Source: Spongospora subterranea f. sp. subterranea (Eukaryota; Endomyxa: Phytomyxea; Phytomyxea; Plasmodiophorida). From it: a stretch of DNA of 64,000 nucleotides. Every line of letters starts with the position of its first letter. Position 1 is the first letter of the stretch. The stretch is taken from contig JAUGWO010000227.1 in assembly GCA_049724395.1 (NCBI GenBank), positions 48,078-112,077 on the forward strand, written 5' to 3'. Under the pieces are notes generated by a model. The model was given only the letters and a program-made list of their open reading frames with translations, had not been told where the DNA came from and did not search any database. This document shows, piece after piece, positions 33,933 to 45,947 of this stretch. The position numbers and the translations under genes were made by a program.

Positions 33933-35146
33933 TTATTTGGAATCTTTGGTTTCTCCTAGCTCCATGCAATCGTCGTCATCATCAACAGACACGATGCTGT
34001 GGAGTTGTTCATACTTCGCTGGAACGACAGGTTTGGCTGACATTTCGCAATCTCGAACCCAGCCGTACAAAAACGATCCAATTATGACGAGGAACAAGCC
34101 AAATGCGCCCTCGATCGAGATGGGCTCCCGCAAGAAAATCAGAGCCATTAAACTCTGAAAAGCAGACTTGGCAGTACCGCTGATATTATGGGTTAATGGA
34201 CTTGTTGCCTGAATTTGAGCGTATGTCGCAATGTTGATCAAAAAGCCTAGACAACAAGTAAGGCCCTTCATAGCTCTAGAAACCCATCCACCAATACTTA
34301 CCGAATATACCGGTGATGGCTACAAAATTCAGCCAAAACGACAGCGTGTAAACCGCAGGAGTCGAAATAATGACTGGAACTTCGTTGAAGACAACGATTA
34401 ACGGGAGCATGAGGACACTCGCAATGACATTGTTGTAAATCATCAAAGTCCATTTGTTGTTATCCACGGCCGGTAAAACGCGCTTGACATTGATAGCATA
34501 CAGAGACACAAATGCAGACGCGAGAATCCCGAATACAGATCCACGAACAGAGAGCTCTTTCATTGACAGTTCTGCCGATGAGCCGATGATGTAGCCAGTG
34601 ATAACAGCGGCAACGGTTGCCAACGCTCTGGTGGAGGTCGATTGTCCCATAAGCAGATACGTGAACGCGACATTAAACACAATGGTCAACGACCTGGCGA
34701 CTTGATAGAAGGATACATTGACGTATTGAAGACACATATTATTGAAGCTGATCATGGCAATAAACGTGACCGTCAACGGTAAGACCTGCAGGGCAACGTC
34801 CGGCCGGATCTTGAACTCGGGGAAAAAGTTGAATGATGGATGGTAGTTTCGTACTCTGCTGAGCGCATAACATCCCAGAACTGCATATACCAATTGTGTC
34901 CATGTGATAAATATTGGGGCGTTCAACTAACATAGACACAGTCGTCAGAAATCGCTTGATCAGCAATAACGAAACAACTACCCGGTTCATTGATTCCTTG
35001 TTTAGAAAGACAAGAGCGATGGACACAATCCAGTAGAAACTAACTGCCCAAATAACCGACTGTCTGCGGTTCGATAACGCTGTTGCAGCGGCTTGCGTCA
35101 TTGGCGCCGACGGTGTGGTTAAATTACCCTTCAGCGGAATAGACAT
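33933..35146 (-). CDS. SLC35C1: GDP-fucose transporter, SLC35C1 type
   Basis: Golgi antiporter that brings GDP-fucose into the lumen for glycan fucosylation. Exons 35146-34982, 34926-34302 and 34246-33933, both introns 55 bases. Ten hydrophobic helices are visible. Diagnostic stretches are SIALVFLNK near the first helix, FNNMCLQYVNVSFYQVARSL, VLPAVDNNKWTLMIYNN, and SPLTHNISGTAKSAFQ after the second intron, all as in animal and fungal GDP-fucose/GDP-sugar carriers. C-terminal tail is acidic. About 367 residues. It implies the host fucosylates proteins or lipids. Confidence 0.9.
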
Positions 35147-35782
35147 CTAACGATCTGTCGGCGACGACAAACCGCTTTGACGAGAGTCCGTGAAACCAGT
35201 GAAAGGGGTTGGAAGGGCAAATACAGGTGTAAGCAGGGCAAGCTATCAACCGGCTCGCTGGCTGGAATGACGGAGAGTCCTGACAGTCGTGTTCGCCACC
35301 CACATATATAACCGGTAACCGTAGACTGCATTCCGACTGAAGGCGCCCTGGGGAAACACTGTGGACTGAGGAATGCGCTCTCTCACTGACTACCCCCAGT
35401 CCACGTTACACCTCGCCCAGCTCCAGTCACGATGTGGCAGGTCACTTCCTGTCCATGAGCTGAGTCGATATATGGAAAGGGGGTTGTACGGCACCCCCTC
35501 CCAACAACCATTGACTTGGGTCCTTCATTATTTCCAGTAAAAAGATGGCATGGCATTGCAGGTATTTACGGCTCCAAAATAATTAACGCACAAAGAATGT
35601 ATTGAGCTTCAAAAAATGACAAGTTCCGGGTAAAACAACAGGCTGTAAATGTGTCATCGGTTTTGCATTGCGTGAGCGAAAGGCTCAAGTCCGCTCACGC
35701 AGTCCGCAGCCAAATTCAGCCACTATTGGCTGGTTGGGCCGTTGGGGTTAGTTGTCAAGGGGTATCGCCAAGAGATATCGTC
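35147..35782. other. divergent promoter region
   Basis: Between the GDP-fucose transporter and NSA2, which point away from each other. No gene is supported; both promoters presumably lie here. No clear TATA or motif could be tied to either start. Confidence 0.4.
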
Positions 35783-36688
35783 ATGGTAAGGCGCCAACGA
35801 AATCCTAATAGCACATCCACATCATCTGTACTGATTGATTGCATTAACAGCCGCAAAATGAGCATATCGAACTGCACCGAAAGCGTTTTGGACGTCAGTT
35901 TAATCATGAAGAACGAATGTGGGTTTATATTCGTGATTATAATAGCATTATACTTAGTAATGTTCGTCTATTCAGGCGCAAGAAGGAGGCGCGAAGCATT
36001 CACAAACAGTCAGAGTTCTCGCAGAAAGTTCGAGGTTTACGAGCGAAACTACACAATGCCAAGAGGTATAAGGAGAAGGCGGCGATGAAGAAGACCATCA
36101 ACATGCACAACGAACGCAGCAACAAGCAGGCGACAGAAGAGGACCTTCAGGATGGCGCTGTTCCCGCCTACCTGATGGATCGTGAGGGCAATTCCCGGGC
36201 CAAAATCCTCAGTAATACCGTCAAGCAAAAACGGAAAGAGAAGGCCGGCAAGTGGGATGTGCCTATTCCGAAGGTGAGGCCGTTGGCCGATGACGAGATG
36301 TTCAAGGTTTTACGTTCTGGTAAACGCCAAAAGAAGATGTGGAAGCGCATGGTCACTAAAGTGACGTTCGTTGGACCAACCTTCACCCGCAAGCCACCTA
36401 AATACGAGCGATTCATCCGGCCATCCGCCCTGCGGTTCAAGAAAGCTCACGTTGTCCACCCCGATCTGCAGACCACATTCTTTCTCGATATCCTTGGCGT
36501 CAAGAAGAATCCCCATTCCCCGCTATATTCGTCGTTGGGCGTCATCACCAAGGGCACCATCATCGAGGTGAATGTCAGCGATCTTGGTCTCGTGACCAAT
36601 ACGGGAAAGGTTGTCTTGGGGAAAGTACGCCCAGGTCACGAATAATCCAGAAACAGATGGCTGTATAAACGCGGTCATGCTGGTCTAA
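35783..36688 (+). CDS. NSA2: ribosome biogenesis protein NSA2
   Basis: 60S assembly factor of the nucleolus. The first exon is only the ATG (35783-35785). Introns 35786-35850 and 35919-35975 flank exon 35851-35918, which gives [17 protein letters not shown]; exon 3 runs from 35976. Conserved blocks include [49 protein letters not shown] and [20 protein letters not shown]. Near 36616 the frame is broken: GTCTTGGGG should read GTCTGGGG, after which [10 protein letters not shown] continues to the usual C-terminus and stop at 36688. About 260 residues, full length if that base is removed. Confidence 0.93.
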
Positions 36689-36797
36689 TAAATTTCTTAT
36701 CTGTAATACGCACCCGAACGCAATCAGGTTCATCAAAACATCGTCTGTACTTTCCATTGATTACTGCAAAACGTGTTTCTGCTGAATCAAGCGCTTT

Positions 36798-37884
36798 CTA
36801 TTTTTTTTTCATACTGTCAACAAATTCGTCAATCGCGGAGGGCCACGCTCCTGTCTCATCATAATTGGAGAAATCGGCAGCAGTTTCTCGTAGAAAATCA
36901 TAGCTCTGGATCCACAGATCTTTGTTGAACACGATTGAATCCGACTGCGAAAATTAGGCATGGCATATCAACGGGATGAAAATCGAATTACCTCAGAGAC
37001 GAAATTCGTCAAAGGTTCCAGTAGTGCGAGATCTTTGCCTTTGAAGATAATATTCCAGACCGCGAGTGCGATGTCGACGGAGATCGTTCTCTTCTTGTCA
37101 TCTTCCTTTAAATAATCAAACAACCTACAGTATGAAACACACATCAGATACGGCTGGAAAGAGGCACACAATTGTCGAGCACCATTTGTAGAAGGTCCTG
37201 AAGTGATTCTCTTGAAGGAACTTTGCTGTTAAGCTTGGCCCAGCTTCGTATTTCATTGCGTTAATATTAGTGCAATTCAATGCTGAAAACCCCTGAATAA
37301 ATTCTTGCCTGGTGAGCATTCCCATTCGTTGCGCACCAAGAATCCTGAACAAACGACTGGGTTAACGTCGTTGCTTCTTCTAAATCCCGCGACAAAAATC
37401 TTCCTTACCACATTAATCCAAGCGCATTCCGACCTTCTGGATCACAGCTAATGTCCCTCAGAAACTCCTCAAGATAGGGCGAAACCGACTATGAATAAAT
37501 CAGGCTACCACTGCGACGGCGGCGTTGAATGCATTGACATACGACATTCTTATCGTCCGGGTCCTCGTATTTATCAAACATTCGCGACAGAACCTTTTCG
37601 TCCTCCTTTGAAAGTTTCTGCGGTTCCTAAAAACCAACAAATCGCCTTAGACAAGAACCAATTTGGGAGCAGCTGCGCCAAACAGACTCTTAACGAATTA
37701 TCTTGGAAATAATTGTTCATTGCCAGTTCCAGGTTCCAGTCCACATGTTTGAGGTACGACTTGGCGACCTTCTCCCTAGTAAACACGTCAGTGTTCCGCC
37801 GACCCTGAACCTGATTGTGTTCCTGACTGACGTCGCCTGGCAGACCGATCGGAATTCCTTGAGCTTGTCTTTCTGCGTTGACAT
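36798..37884 (-). CDS. DCUN1D1: DCN1-like neddylation ligase scaffold
   Basis: DCN1 proteins speed NEDD8 transfer from UBC12 to cullins. ATG at 37884 gives STQKDKLKEFRSVCQAT; an intron starting GTCAGTCA joins EKVAKSYLKHVDWNLELAMN, completing the UBA-like domain. Further exons carry an EF-hand-like segment (GMLTRQEFIQGFSAL) and the PONY domain (ISVDIALAVWNIIFKGKDL, then ETAADFSNYDETGAWP), ending in a Lys-rich tail at 36798. At least five exons with short introns; not every junction was fixed. NSA2 ends 110 bases away on the other strand, so the two genes converge. Confidence 0.88.
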
Positions 37885-38564
37885 TCGATCTGCGGCCACG
37901 TTGGGTTCAGGCCGCCTGGGCCAGCACGTCCTTGTATATGGGTCAAGGTCGCCAACGCAATGAGCCCAATCGGGGTGGACAATGTTCCGCCCGCCCCAAC
38001 AACAGATGAGCACAACCGGTCCGGACTGACCACGGTTGCACTCTGTCTGGCCAGCCAGGCTGTACTGGCCCCTGGGGCCTGACCAGCCACCCACTCGGGG
38101 GGACTTAATGTGCGATCTGTTCATCGTCAGGAAGACGACGAGTGCAGTTGCAGAAAGGTTCACGAACGGATATTCGACCCGACTACAGGATTCCATTGGA
38201 CGGCTTGACGACACAAGTCGCAGGAACATTCGCCGATTCTAACGAAAAACACAGCTGCGATCGTGAAGCGAATCATATCAAGAGGCAGTGATGGGATTTT
38301 CTAGCATTTATTAAGTTGTTGGCATTAGTACCCATCAAGCTCCGGCCATGGTAATCGGACACCGCCCTCGTGAGCCCATTGGAATCGATCCATAAATCAA
38401 GGAATCCCCGCAGACCAGCGCCTAGAAAAACACCCAAGTCATTGAGAGGTTTGATGGACTGCAGACGCAGACGCGGCCCCGTGTATATACTGTGTACACA
38501 AGTTGACAGTGCATGATCTATTTGAGGGGCTCCGCCACTCCTGTATCGCCAAACTTGGTTTCGA
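37885..38564. other. divergent promoter region, no supported gene
   Basis: Upstream of both DCN1 and the cytochrome-b5-like gene. Open frames here (for example minus 38090-37790) are Gly/Ala/Pro-rich shadows without motif. Confidence 0.35.
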
Positions 38565-39073
38565 ATGATCATTGTCTGGTCGGTCGTCGGAATTGTTTGT
38601 GCCGTGTTGGGCTATATATTCTACGATTTCTGGCAAGCTCTTAAGAAGCGATATTCGCCCCTGATGACGGTGAAGGAGACCTATACATTACCGGCCGTCC
38701 CGCACCAGTATTCGGTCGATGAGCTAGCACAATACAACGGGGAAGGCGGCAATGCCATATTGATCTGTCTCAAAGGCGTTGTCTACGATGTCACGTCGCA
38801 CTCTACGGGCAGACAGTTCTACGGTAAAGGGGCTGGATATTTTGTTTTCGCCGGCAAAGATGCTAGCAGGGCGCTTGCTACAATGGATTTTGCTCAAGTC
38901 GTAAGTTGCTTCTAAATCACTACAAACATTAATTGACTCGTATTTGACTAAAATGTTCAATTTCAAAGGATAATCGCAGCCTGGAAGGATTGACAGAAGA
39001 GCAAATGCAGACGTTGGACGACTGGAAATTGAAATACGATCAGAAGTATGCTGTCGTGGGATCCGTTCAATAA
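38565..39073 (+). CDS. membrane-associated cytochrome b5-like (MAPR) protein
   Basis: ATG 38565 opens a transmembrane helix (MIIVWSVVGIVCAVLGYIF), then a cytochrome b5-like heme domain: YSVDELAQYNGEGG, ILICLKGVVYDVTS, YGKGAGYFVFAGKDASRALA. A 68-base intron (38901-38968, GTAAGT) leads to the last exon with LEGLTEEQMQTLDDW and the stop at 39073. The pattern is that of PGRMC1/Dap1/neudesin proteins, which bind heme and assist P450 enzymes in sterol synthesis at the ER. About 146 residues. Confidence 0.9.
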
Positions 39074-39154
39074 TTGTTCATAAACGTTATGGGATTTTGT
39101 GTCTAATTGCCTAATCTCTGACAACGATTCACTGTTTTCCTGGTCTCTGATCAT

Positions 39155-39364
39155 ATGTCAGAGTTCCGCCGACGCTCAAAACACACGACATATATTGCTG
39201 CGAAATCTGTTTACACATCGCTCGCGTCATTAGCGGATTTCTCTAGGCGCTTTCAAAATGAAATCACATCAACCGATGTTGTGAAAAACCCGTTTCCGCT
39301 AATGAATCCGTCTCTGCACGTTTTGCGAAAGTTCGTCGACAAAAGCTGGTTCTGTATAGGTTAA
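39155..39364 (+). CDS. small ORF of unknown function
   Basis: A 69-residue basic frame (MSEFRRRSKHTTYIAAKSVY start) between the MAPR gene and the convergent IMP1 gene. It has no motif and may be 3' UTR sequence. Confidence 0.2.
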   Translation: MSEFRRRSKHTTYIAAKSVYTSLASLADFSRRFQNEITSTDVVKNPFPLMNPSLHVLRKFVDKSWFCIG

Positions 39365-39385
39365 AATGACAAAAAACATCGGGGT

Positions 39386-40067
39386 TTATGACGACCGGAC
39401 AATACTATCTGAATATTCCAACGTGCTCGTAATGCCGCGCATCTCAAAATATGGCCAGATCTACAGGCGGCCAAAAGTGAACAAACATTCAGTACAGGGT
39501 ACTCCATGGCGACAACACACAGATATCGTCACCTTGAATATGACGCGACCTTTGATGAGGGCGATGGGAACGGGACCGTATGTTCGTGAATCGATCGAAT
39601 CCGACAGGTTATCTCTGTGGAATTGGTGAACCGGTTCAACGGATGGGGGAAATGGCGATATCGTTTGGACCAACCCTTGAAGCCAGACACTCCCGACGGG
39701 AATGTCGGTCGATATGCAAGCGTCGCCCCAGAAATCCGACATCCTTCGGTGCAATACGGTCTCGCCGCCCATACCGATTATCCGCTTGATCACGAGTTTG
39801 TGGGGATCGCGGGGCGACGTGCAGATTACGACGTCGCCCTTCTCCAGCCGATCGAACCGCTTCGACAGCGCCTCGCACAGCAGAACGTCGCCGCGATAGT
39901 TGAACGTTGGCAGCATTGACGTCCCGTTCGACTAAACAGTAATAATCGATCAGCGATTAAACACAGGATTTCACAGCGATTTTCACCTTTGTGGTAAATA
40001 ATAAATGTTCATGAATTGAATAACAGACAATACCCCCTTTGATGGCCCATTTCGTAAAGGACCACAT
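39386..40067 (-). CDS. IMMP1L: mitochondrial inner membrane protease subunit 1
   Basis: Signal-peptidase-like serine protease that trims imported inner-membrane proteins. Four exons: 40067-39987, 39931-39675, 39614-39543, 39460-39386; introns 55, 60 (starts GTTGGTCC) and 82 bases. Exon 1 holds the membrane anchor; exon 2 starts NGTSMLPTF with the catalytic Ser and carries the catalytic Lys in KLVIKRIIGMGGE; exon 3 gives WLQGDN, DSRTYGPVP and LIKGRVIFK; exon 4 gives IWPYFEM. All junction phases agree. About 160 residues, the family length. It converges on the MAPR gene. Confidence 0.92.
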
Positions 40068-40627
40068 TAATCGGGGAGGGAAAATTTGTTTTATTCGCGA
40101 TTGGAATAAAGGGTGTCCGGCGGTGTCTTTCGGCTATATATCCATACCCCAAAGTAAACCGCCCCAAATGTGACCAGGTGCCTAACCTGGACGGCCGACG
40201 GCGAGCAGTGGCGATTGAATGGCCTGGCGGCGGTGGATGGCGCAGAATATTTGCCGGCCAGGCTGACTTGTGTGTGGGTGGGGTAAGGGGGGTATACCAC
40301 CTCCTTTTGGCCATCTCGCTTTGATGGAGAGTCGGGACGAACGCCGGCGAAGGAAGCGGGAGCGTAGAGAGAGGAAGGAGGCGCGTAAGAGGAGTAAACG
40401 CGAGTCCAGCCTGAATTTGCCGGTCAATGTGGAGGTACTGGCCCCCCCCTGATTATCAGTGACCCTGTCGGTATTGTTGACACGATATTATCGTAGGATG
40501 CGTTGGCGATAGTGAATACATTGATTGGGGTTTATCCATCGGGTCGGGAAGAGTTGACAGGTCGCTATTTATATTAACCGATTCGGTTATCGCCATCGCT
40601 AAACGCGCGTTTTTCCCTCGATCAGAA
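40068..40627. other. gap with a Lys/Arg-rich ORF
   Basis: A plus-strand frame (ATG 40324 to stop 40450) gives ERRRRKRERRERKEARKRSK-type sequence. It could be a first exon of the GPALPP1-like gene or a small basic protein. No splice join was confirmed. Confidence 0.25.
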
Positions 40628-41546
40628 TTGTTCGCGATGATCGATGAGGGCGCATCCGTGGATATCAGCGCCATCGATCAGGCCCCGGTTCGGGATAGTC
40701 TCCAGCTGCTGTTCGGCTGCATTAGACTTGACCAATCCGCTGGCTCATATACTCGTAATGATCAGACGCCCAGCCTCACCTCCCTGTTCCACCCAGTTCT
40801 ATCTGCGCCAGCGGTCGACAGCACCGATCCCTGTTCGGCGTCTGTTCAACCCTCTCCTGCCTTTCCGGCACGTGTGTTTGGGCCGCAGTTTCCTGGCCAA
40901 CTTCCTGATTCAGATAGCGACTCTGATTTCGGTCCTTCCTTAATCCCCAGCTCAATTCCAACTCGACCAGAACCCCTTATCGCCCACAATGCTGGTTCTG
41001 AAAAGTCGTCGGTTTCTTTGCGAGAATCGTGGATGGTTTCACTTCCAGAGAACAGAACAGGAGTGTCAACAGTTGACGCCATGAGTTCCAGAACATTCTC
41101 AAGAAAAGGCGTCACCGAGGTCAATTTTTCAGCAAATTTTTCTGCTCAACTGTAATTGATCCGTTTTCGTCGGTCGTTCGCTTTAGGTTGGAGATCGCTC
41201 GTTGTGGACCGACTCGGCAACAGATAAACAACGAAAACTTGATCTGAAACTATCGCAAAAGGCAAAGGCGCACGAGAAACGGCCCAAGAAATCGCTGGTC
41301 GCCGACGTCAAGGAGCCTACGGTCGATCAACGCGACCAGCCAATATCGCTATACGAGCGTCATCAGAGAAGTATAGCGGCAGAAAAGCAGCAGCAATCCG
41401 CCTCGACTGTAATACCACCGGTTTCGACCTGGGACAGAGAACGCGACCTCCTTCAAGGACAGCCGATTTCCGGCCAGAAATTCCAGGACATTGTTGACCA
41501 ATCCAGACAACTTGGAACGCGATTTTCAAAACCATCCACACTGTAA
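40628..41546 (+). CDS. GPALPP1: GPALPP1-like protein (DUF3752)
   Basis: Exon 40628-41119 is acidic and Pro-rich with GPxxP-like motifs (FGPQFPGQLP, FGPSLIPSS), then RESWMVSLPE. A 67-base intron (41120-41186, starts GTCAATTT) joins exon 41187-41546 in phase, giving VGDRSLWTDSATDK, ISLYERHQ and a WDRERDL segment near the C-terminus. These are the hallmarks of the DUF3752 family, nuclear proteins whose role is poorly known and may touch RNA processing. The first 60 residues do not match the family and the true start may differ. About 280 residues. Confidence 0.8.
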
Positions 41547-41780
41547 ATCTCTATTCTATCAATTTATATATTTCTGTGCGCAAAACTTCTCTGTGAAATG
41601 TTTTCAGCGACGATATTTAACAATCTGATTAAACCACCATGTTTTCGACAGTCGTTCTTTGAGTGCATTAGGTGCCCCAGTTATGGGCGCCACCATCAAC
41701 ATAGATATGTCTGCGGGCGTCGAGCCATTCTCTCTAGTTTTAATGAGAGCTCGACGCACCAATCCGTCGCCTCCTGACAC

Positions 41781-43176
41781 CTAGAGCGACGGCGGTTTGG
41801 AATTCTCGTCTTGAATAGCTAAAAACGGGTGAGACAGGGCTTGTTTGGCCGATATTCTGATGTCGGGTTTCGGCTCCAAACACCGCTCCAGTAGATCATA
41901 TAGTTCGTCAGGAAACAGGTCGGGATTTCCAGAGAGTTTCGTGCACAGCTCTTTCAATGGGATCGCCGGTAGTTTCTCAGGCAACGTGATCGACCTGTCA
42001 AGACATATCGCCGCCTCATGCAGTTGCTTCGAACCATACAGGTGCGCCATCTGAACTCAGAAAGATCACTGGGGGTAGATCTCACAGATGGCGCAAACGA
42101 AATCCGGTACCTCGGCCAAGGCGGTCAGGTCGTCAGGCGAATTGAAGAACGGATATCGTTGAGACGCAATGCAGAGTAGTATCGAGCCCACGCTCCAGAT
42201 ATCGATCGCCGTCGTCTGCTTCTGGACCAAGAGCAGAATTTCGGGCGCGCGGAAACCGCGAGTCCCCGCTCGGGATACGCTAGGGAGACTGGTTCTAGAC
42301 GTTGGGGGTTGCCCTGATGACGACGACGATCCGGTCCTGGCCGTTGTAGCGGTTGATTTCCTCGTTAATCGCGCAGTGATCTTTCTGTTGCTGGGAGGAA
42401 CAATCCCTCTGACTGACGTTGCATTGCTGTTGGTATATGTGGTTGGTTCCGGTTTGGAGACCTGTTCGGCATGCTCGTGAGGATATTCAGCAACCATGGC
42501 GTTGGCAATTAAACTCACTTTCTGGGCAAGGCCGAAGTCTATTAACTGAAACGAGAAGTCTTTGCGGTTGTATAAAAAATCTGATCCGATATCAGTCGAT
42601 GAGCAATGAGTATAGATCATCGAGTGAATATCGAATACTAACTAGATGGCTTGATGTCTCCGATGGATAATGCCTTGTGAATGGATGAACGCTAGCGATT
42701 CGAATAGCGCTCGAAGATAGAGCTTCAGCTCGTTCAACGTCAATTTGCTGTGTTCGTACGACAGATGTTGAGCGATGTGATCATACGGCAACAACGGTGA
42801 CGACGACTAACTTATAATATTCCCTGAATTGGTCATGTTGGAAATATGGCATAACCAATGTGACCTGATCCCGCGATCTGTAGCACATTTTGAGCGGAGT
42901 CAACGAAGAACAAGGAGGGCGCGTATAAAAGTACCTGTGAGCTGTCAATATAGGAGATATATGACAGTTCCCGCCTAAATCGTGCAACATCTGTATTTCG
43001 CGCGCGATTCTCTCGGGTGACGACGTTGGCGTAATTCGCTTCAACGCCACTTTCAAGGGAGGGGACGTTTTTCGAACTTCCGCCAGATAGACGACGCTGA
43101 ACGTCCCTCGGCTGATGCGCTTCTTGACCTCGTATATATGCTCCAGTTCCTGGAACAGTTTCGACGAGCCGGACAT
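41781..43176 (-). CDS. CDC7: CDC7-type DNA replication kinase
   Basis: Kinase that fires replication origins by phosphorylating MCM2-7 together with DBF4. First exon (43176 to about 42810) gives the glycine loop ISRGTFSVVYLAEV and ALKRI Lys. A later exon has the catalytic-loop HRDIKPSN, broken by one extra G at about 42660 (CATCGGAGAC). An intron starting GTTAGTAT leads to NFLYN, LIDFGLAQ, a Ser/Thr-rich kinase insert and GTRGFRAPEIL, VWSVG-like DIWSVGSILL. The last exon gives AISAKQALSHPFL-type sequence and ends at 41781. The join near 42075 is unresolved: only 19 bases separate the two open frames. Confidence 0.88.
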
Positions 43177-45947
43177 GAATAGGGCGGTGGTGTTGGAGCA
43201 AATGGCTGAGGCGATGGCACGACGACGACGATATTTACATGCACACGACCTGGGGCGATTGGTGGTTCATTGGATCATGCCCCCTGGTATGTGCTGACGA
43301 TGATGTTCGGTCCTGTTCCCCCCGATCTCGACCAACCTGCACGTGTCACGTTATCAACATGGCGCCATGTGGGTGTCGGGATTGGCCCCCGCCCTCTCTG
43401 TCTGTACCCATTACAGATTACGCGCCATTTTTTGTGCTCCGCCGGCTGCCAACTCCAATTGCGCGCCAAATCAATGTATCGACAGGCCGATGGCGAGGCG
43501 CCTGGAATTGGCCGATGACCATCATTCCTCGCTTGCTGCTCCCTTAGAGCGGGATAATCGCCAATCGGAGCGTGGACAACCCAAGACGAACTTCATCCGA
43601 ACCAGATTCAGGAAATTTGGGATATCGATAGAGTTTCTGCGGTCATTTAACTACCACCTGTACCTAATATGGGCTGACAACATCAATCGTAACGTTCCGC
43701 GATTCGAAAACTCTTCATACGATATTCAAAATTTGTAAAACCTATCATAGCGAAAGATCAACAATTTGACGACGCTTGGAGACAAGGGGAATCAAGTCGA
43801 GATTTGGGGGAAATTCCGGTACGTTTGTGAGAGACGAACGGGTTCATCAAGAGCTGAGGGGTGAACCAGATACGGAATACGAAATGTGTTGGATGTGCGA
43901 GCGAGGCGAGAGACCGGAATGATCTTGGTGGTTGGCGACGCTTGGATCAGTTTACACCCTAAATGCCCTGAAGCAACAATCGAATAATGGATCAAGTTGG
44001 CAAAATTCACTGATCAGCTCTCCGTCTTGAATGGATCTCATTGAGGTCTCTCGCAACTCGACCATCGATTCGAAATGCTGAGCAAACTGAAACAGATGGA
44101 CCTTCCTTCAGTGCATATTCCAATCATGTTTTCCAATCTCTTTCAGTTTTGCTCAGCATCTTGAACCTGTTGTAGAGTAGGATGAACCTTCCCCGAAAAG
44201 TATAATGAAATTCAATCGAACACGGAAAGCTTATCGGTGAATTCCCCTACCGACTAATGTATCAAACTGAATTTGACAAGGTTTCCGCGCGTATTTAAAA
44301 AAAAATGAGTTTTTGCTCATGAAGTGACTGGTTTTGATGGTGAAAGATACTGGCAAAGGCGAAGGGTATTTGTTCGGTTTCGGTGCGGCAGACGAAGGCA
44401 TTTCGCCCTACTGGGTCATGGTCGGTTTTCTTATCATATCCCATGACTTGTCGGCATTTCTGCAAGTCTTGATTGACGCAAACGATGCTGTATGTTCCGC
44501 ATTTTTGCTGTTCGAAATCGGTCTGGGCCCATAACGTTTTACAGATCGAGAATATCCCTTAGGCGACGGCAGATCCGTCATCGACCCACTGTTCCCAGCT
44601 CCTTTGACCACAGCATTTTTGTCAGAACGTTCTCTGATCGAACCACTGGCTACACGAATGATTCAGCATGATATTGTCGCTGAATCAATTATCCACGAGA
44701 AGATGCAGACCCGTTTCACGACACTCATACCGGATTTTGAGCATCTTGGTGCGTTCGCGACACAATCCTCCAAGCGAACTCGTTTTCAATCAATCTGCTG
44801 AAATACAAGATCTTCCCCAAGAGATTCCTGGGCAGTCAATGGCACCCGGTTTCGTTTCAGTTCTGGGTCCAGTCGTGGGCCAGGCCCAACGCTGGTGACA
44901 GATCATCAAATCCTGAAGTTAGAAATCAATCACGTCGAAGCAACGTCCAGCCACAACTGTACCACCACAAATCAGATATGTCGAAATGCCCAATACGACA
45001 GACATGACAAGGTGCATTCTCACCAACCGAACTCAAACACAGAAATCATCAGAGACTCCCAGATGCTAATTGAAGCAATTCCACCGCACTCTTGGCTACG
45101 GCGACGACATTGAAACCAGCAACAGACGTGTTGTATCACTTCAGGCAACCACTATTTGAAGGTTGCGACTCTCAAGCCAGATTAGTTCGCATAGTCGCTG
45201 GCTTTGTGAAATTTATAGTTTTCTTTTAACAACATTACGTCGGTCAGGTGTTTCATCTGTGTTTTTGAACACTTTGTTGCTGGAATTCGTCCCCCCTAGT
45301 AAAACGTGTGAGGCGCGAACAATTGTAATAACGTACAACCAATAGTCGTGAGCCATTTTGACCATTCGATGTCCTCTTGAAGTGACGTCCCCACATGAGG
45401 CAAACCTCACGAATGGCATCTTGTCGCCGTCTCCAAGTATGCGGTACATTTATGGGGTGTCGAAGTTGATCGGTGCTGATCAAGGAAGTCGAGTACCGGT
45501 TGTGGCAAAACATCGAAGAAAACATCAAAGGGATCCGTATTTGGACGCTCCCAATCTGACCCGCCAACTGAGATTCCAGGATCCTGTAAGTTTTACATGA
45601 TTATTTCACGAACGTGATAGTTGGGGCGCGATCCAACGTCTCAAGTTCACAGTGGCTCTGCCATACTACCGTATCTGAACACCGATCAAAGGGTCAGGGT
45701 CTCACAAAAAAAATATTTGCTGGCGAATATTGAGGATAAGCGACTCTTGACATGAAGTTCTACCGCTATTGACATATGCAGCAATAAGAGACAACATTAC
45801 CGATTCCTCCCACATAGCCATCGACGGGGATGAGCAGACAATATAAAGGCATCGGCTACGGTTGGGTTGTGGTCTATACTCGTCGTGCGATACGTGCGCG
45901 TCTTAACGCCAGCGTGAAGTGGAACCGTCGCCCGTTTTAGGCCGAAA
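43177..45947. other. 2.8 kb without a recognised gene
   Basis: Several short frames on both strands, for example plus 44334-44534 and 44604-44898 and minus 45449-45213, show no family motif. The hairpin at 44075-44159 is the only clear structure. The plus-strand pieces at 44600-45020 could be exons of one basic, low-complexity protein, but this is not supported. Confidence 0.3.
44075..44159. repeat. imperfect foldback
   Basis: ATGCTGAGCAAACTGAAAC near 44075 is mirrored by TTTCAGTTTTGCTCAGCAT ending at 44159, with one or two small bulges and a spacer of about 33 bases. Confidence 0.6.

Noticed and set aside
39580-39919. Three overlapping plus-strand frames at IMP1
   Set aside because: Minus strand encodes the intact protease with four in-phase exons.
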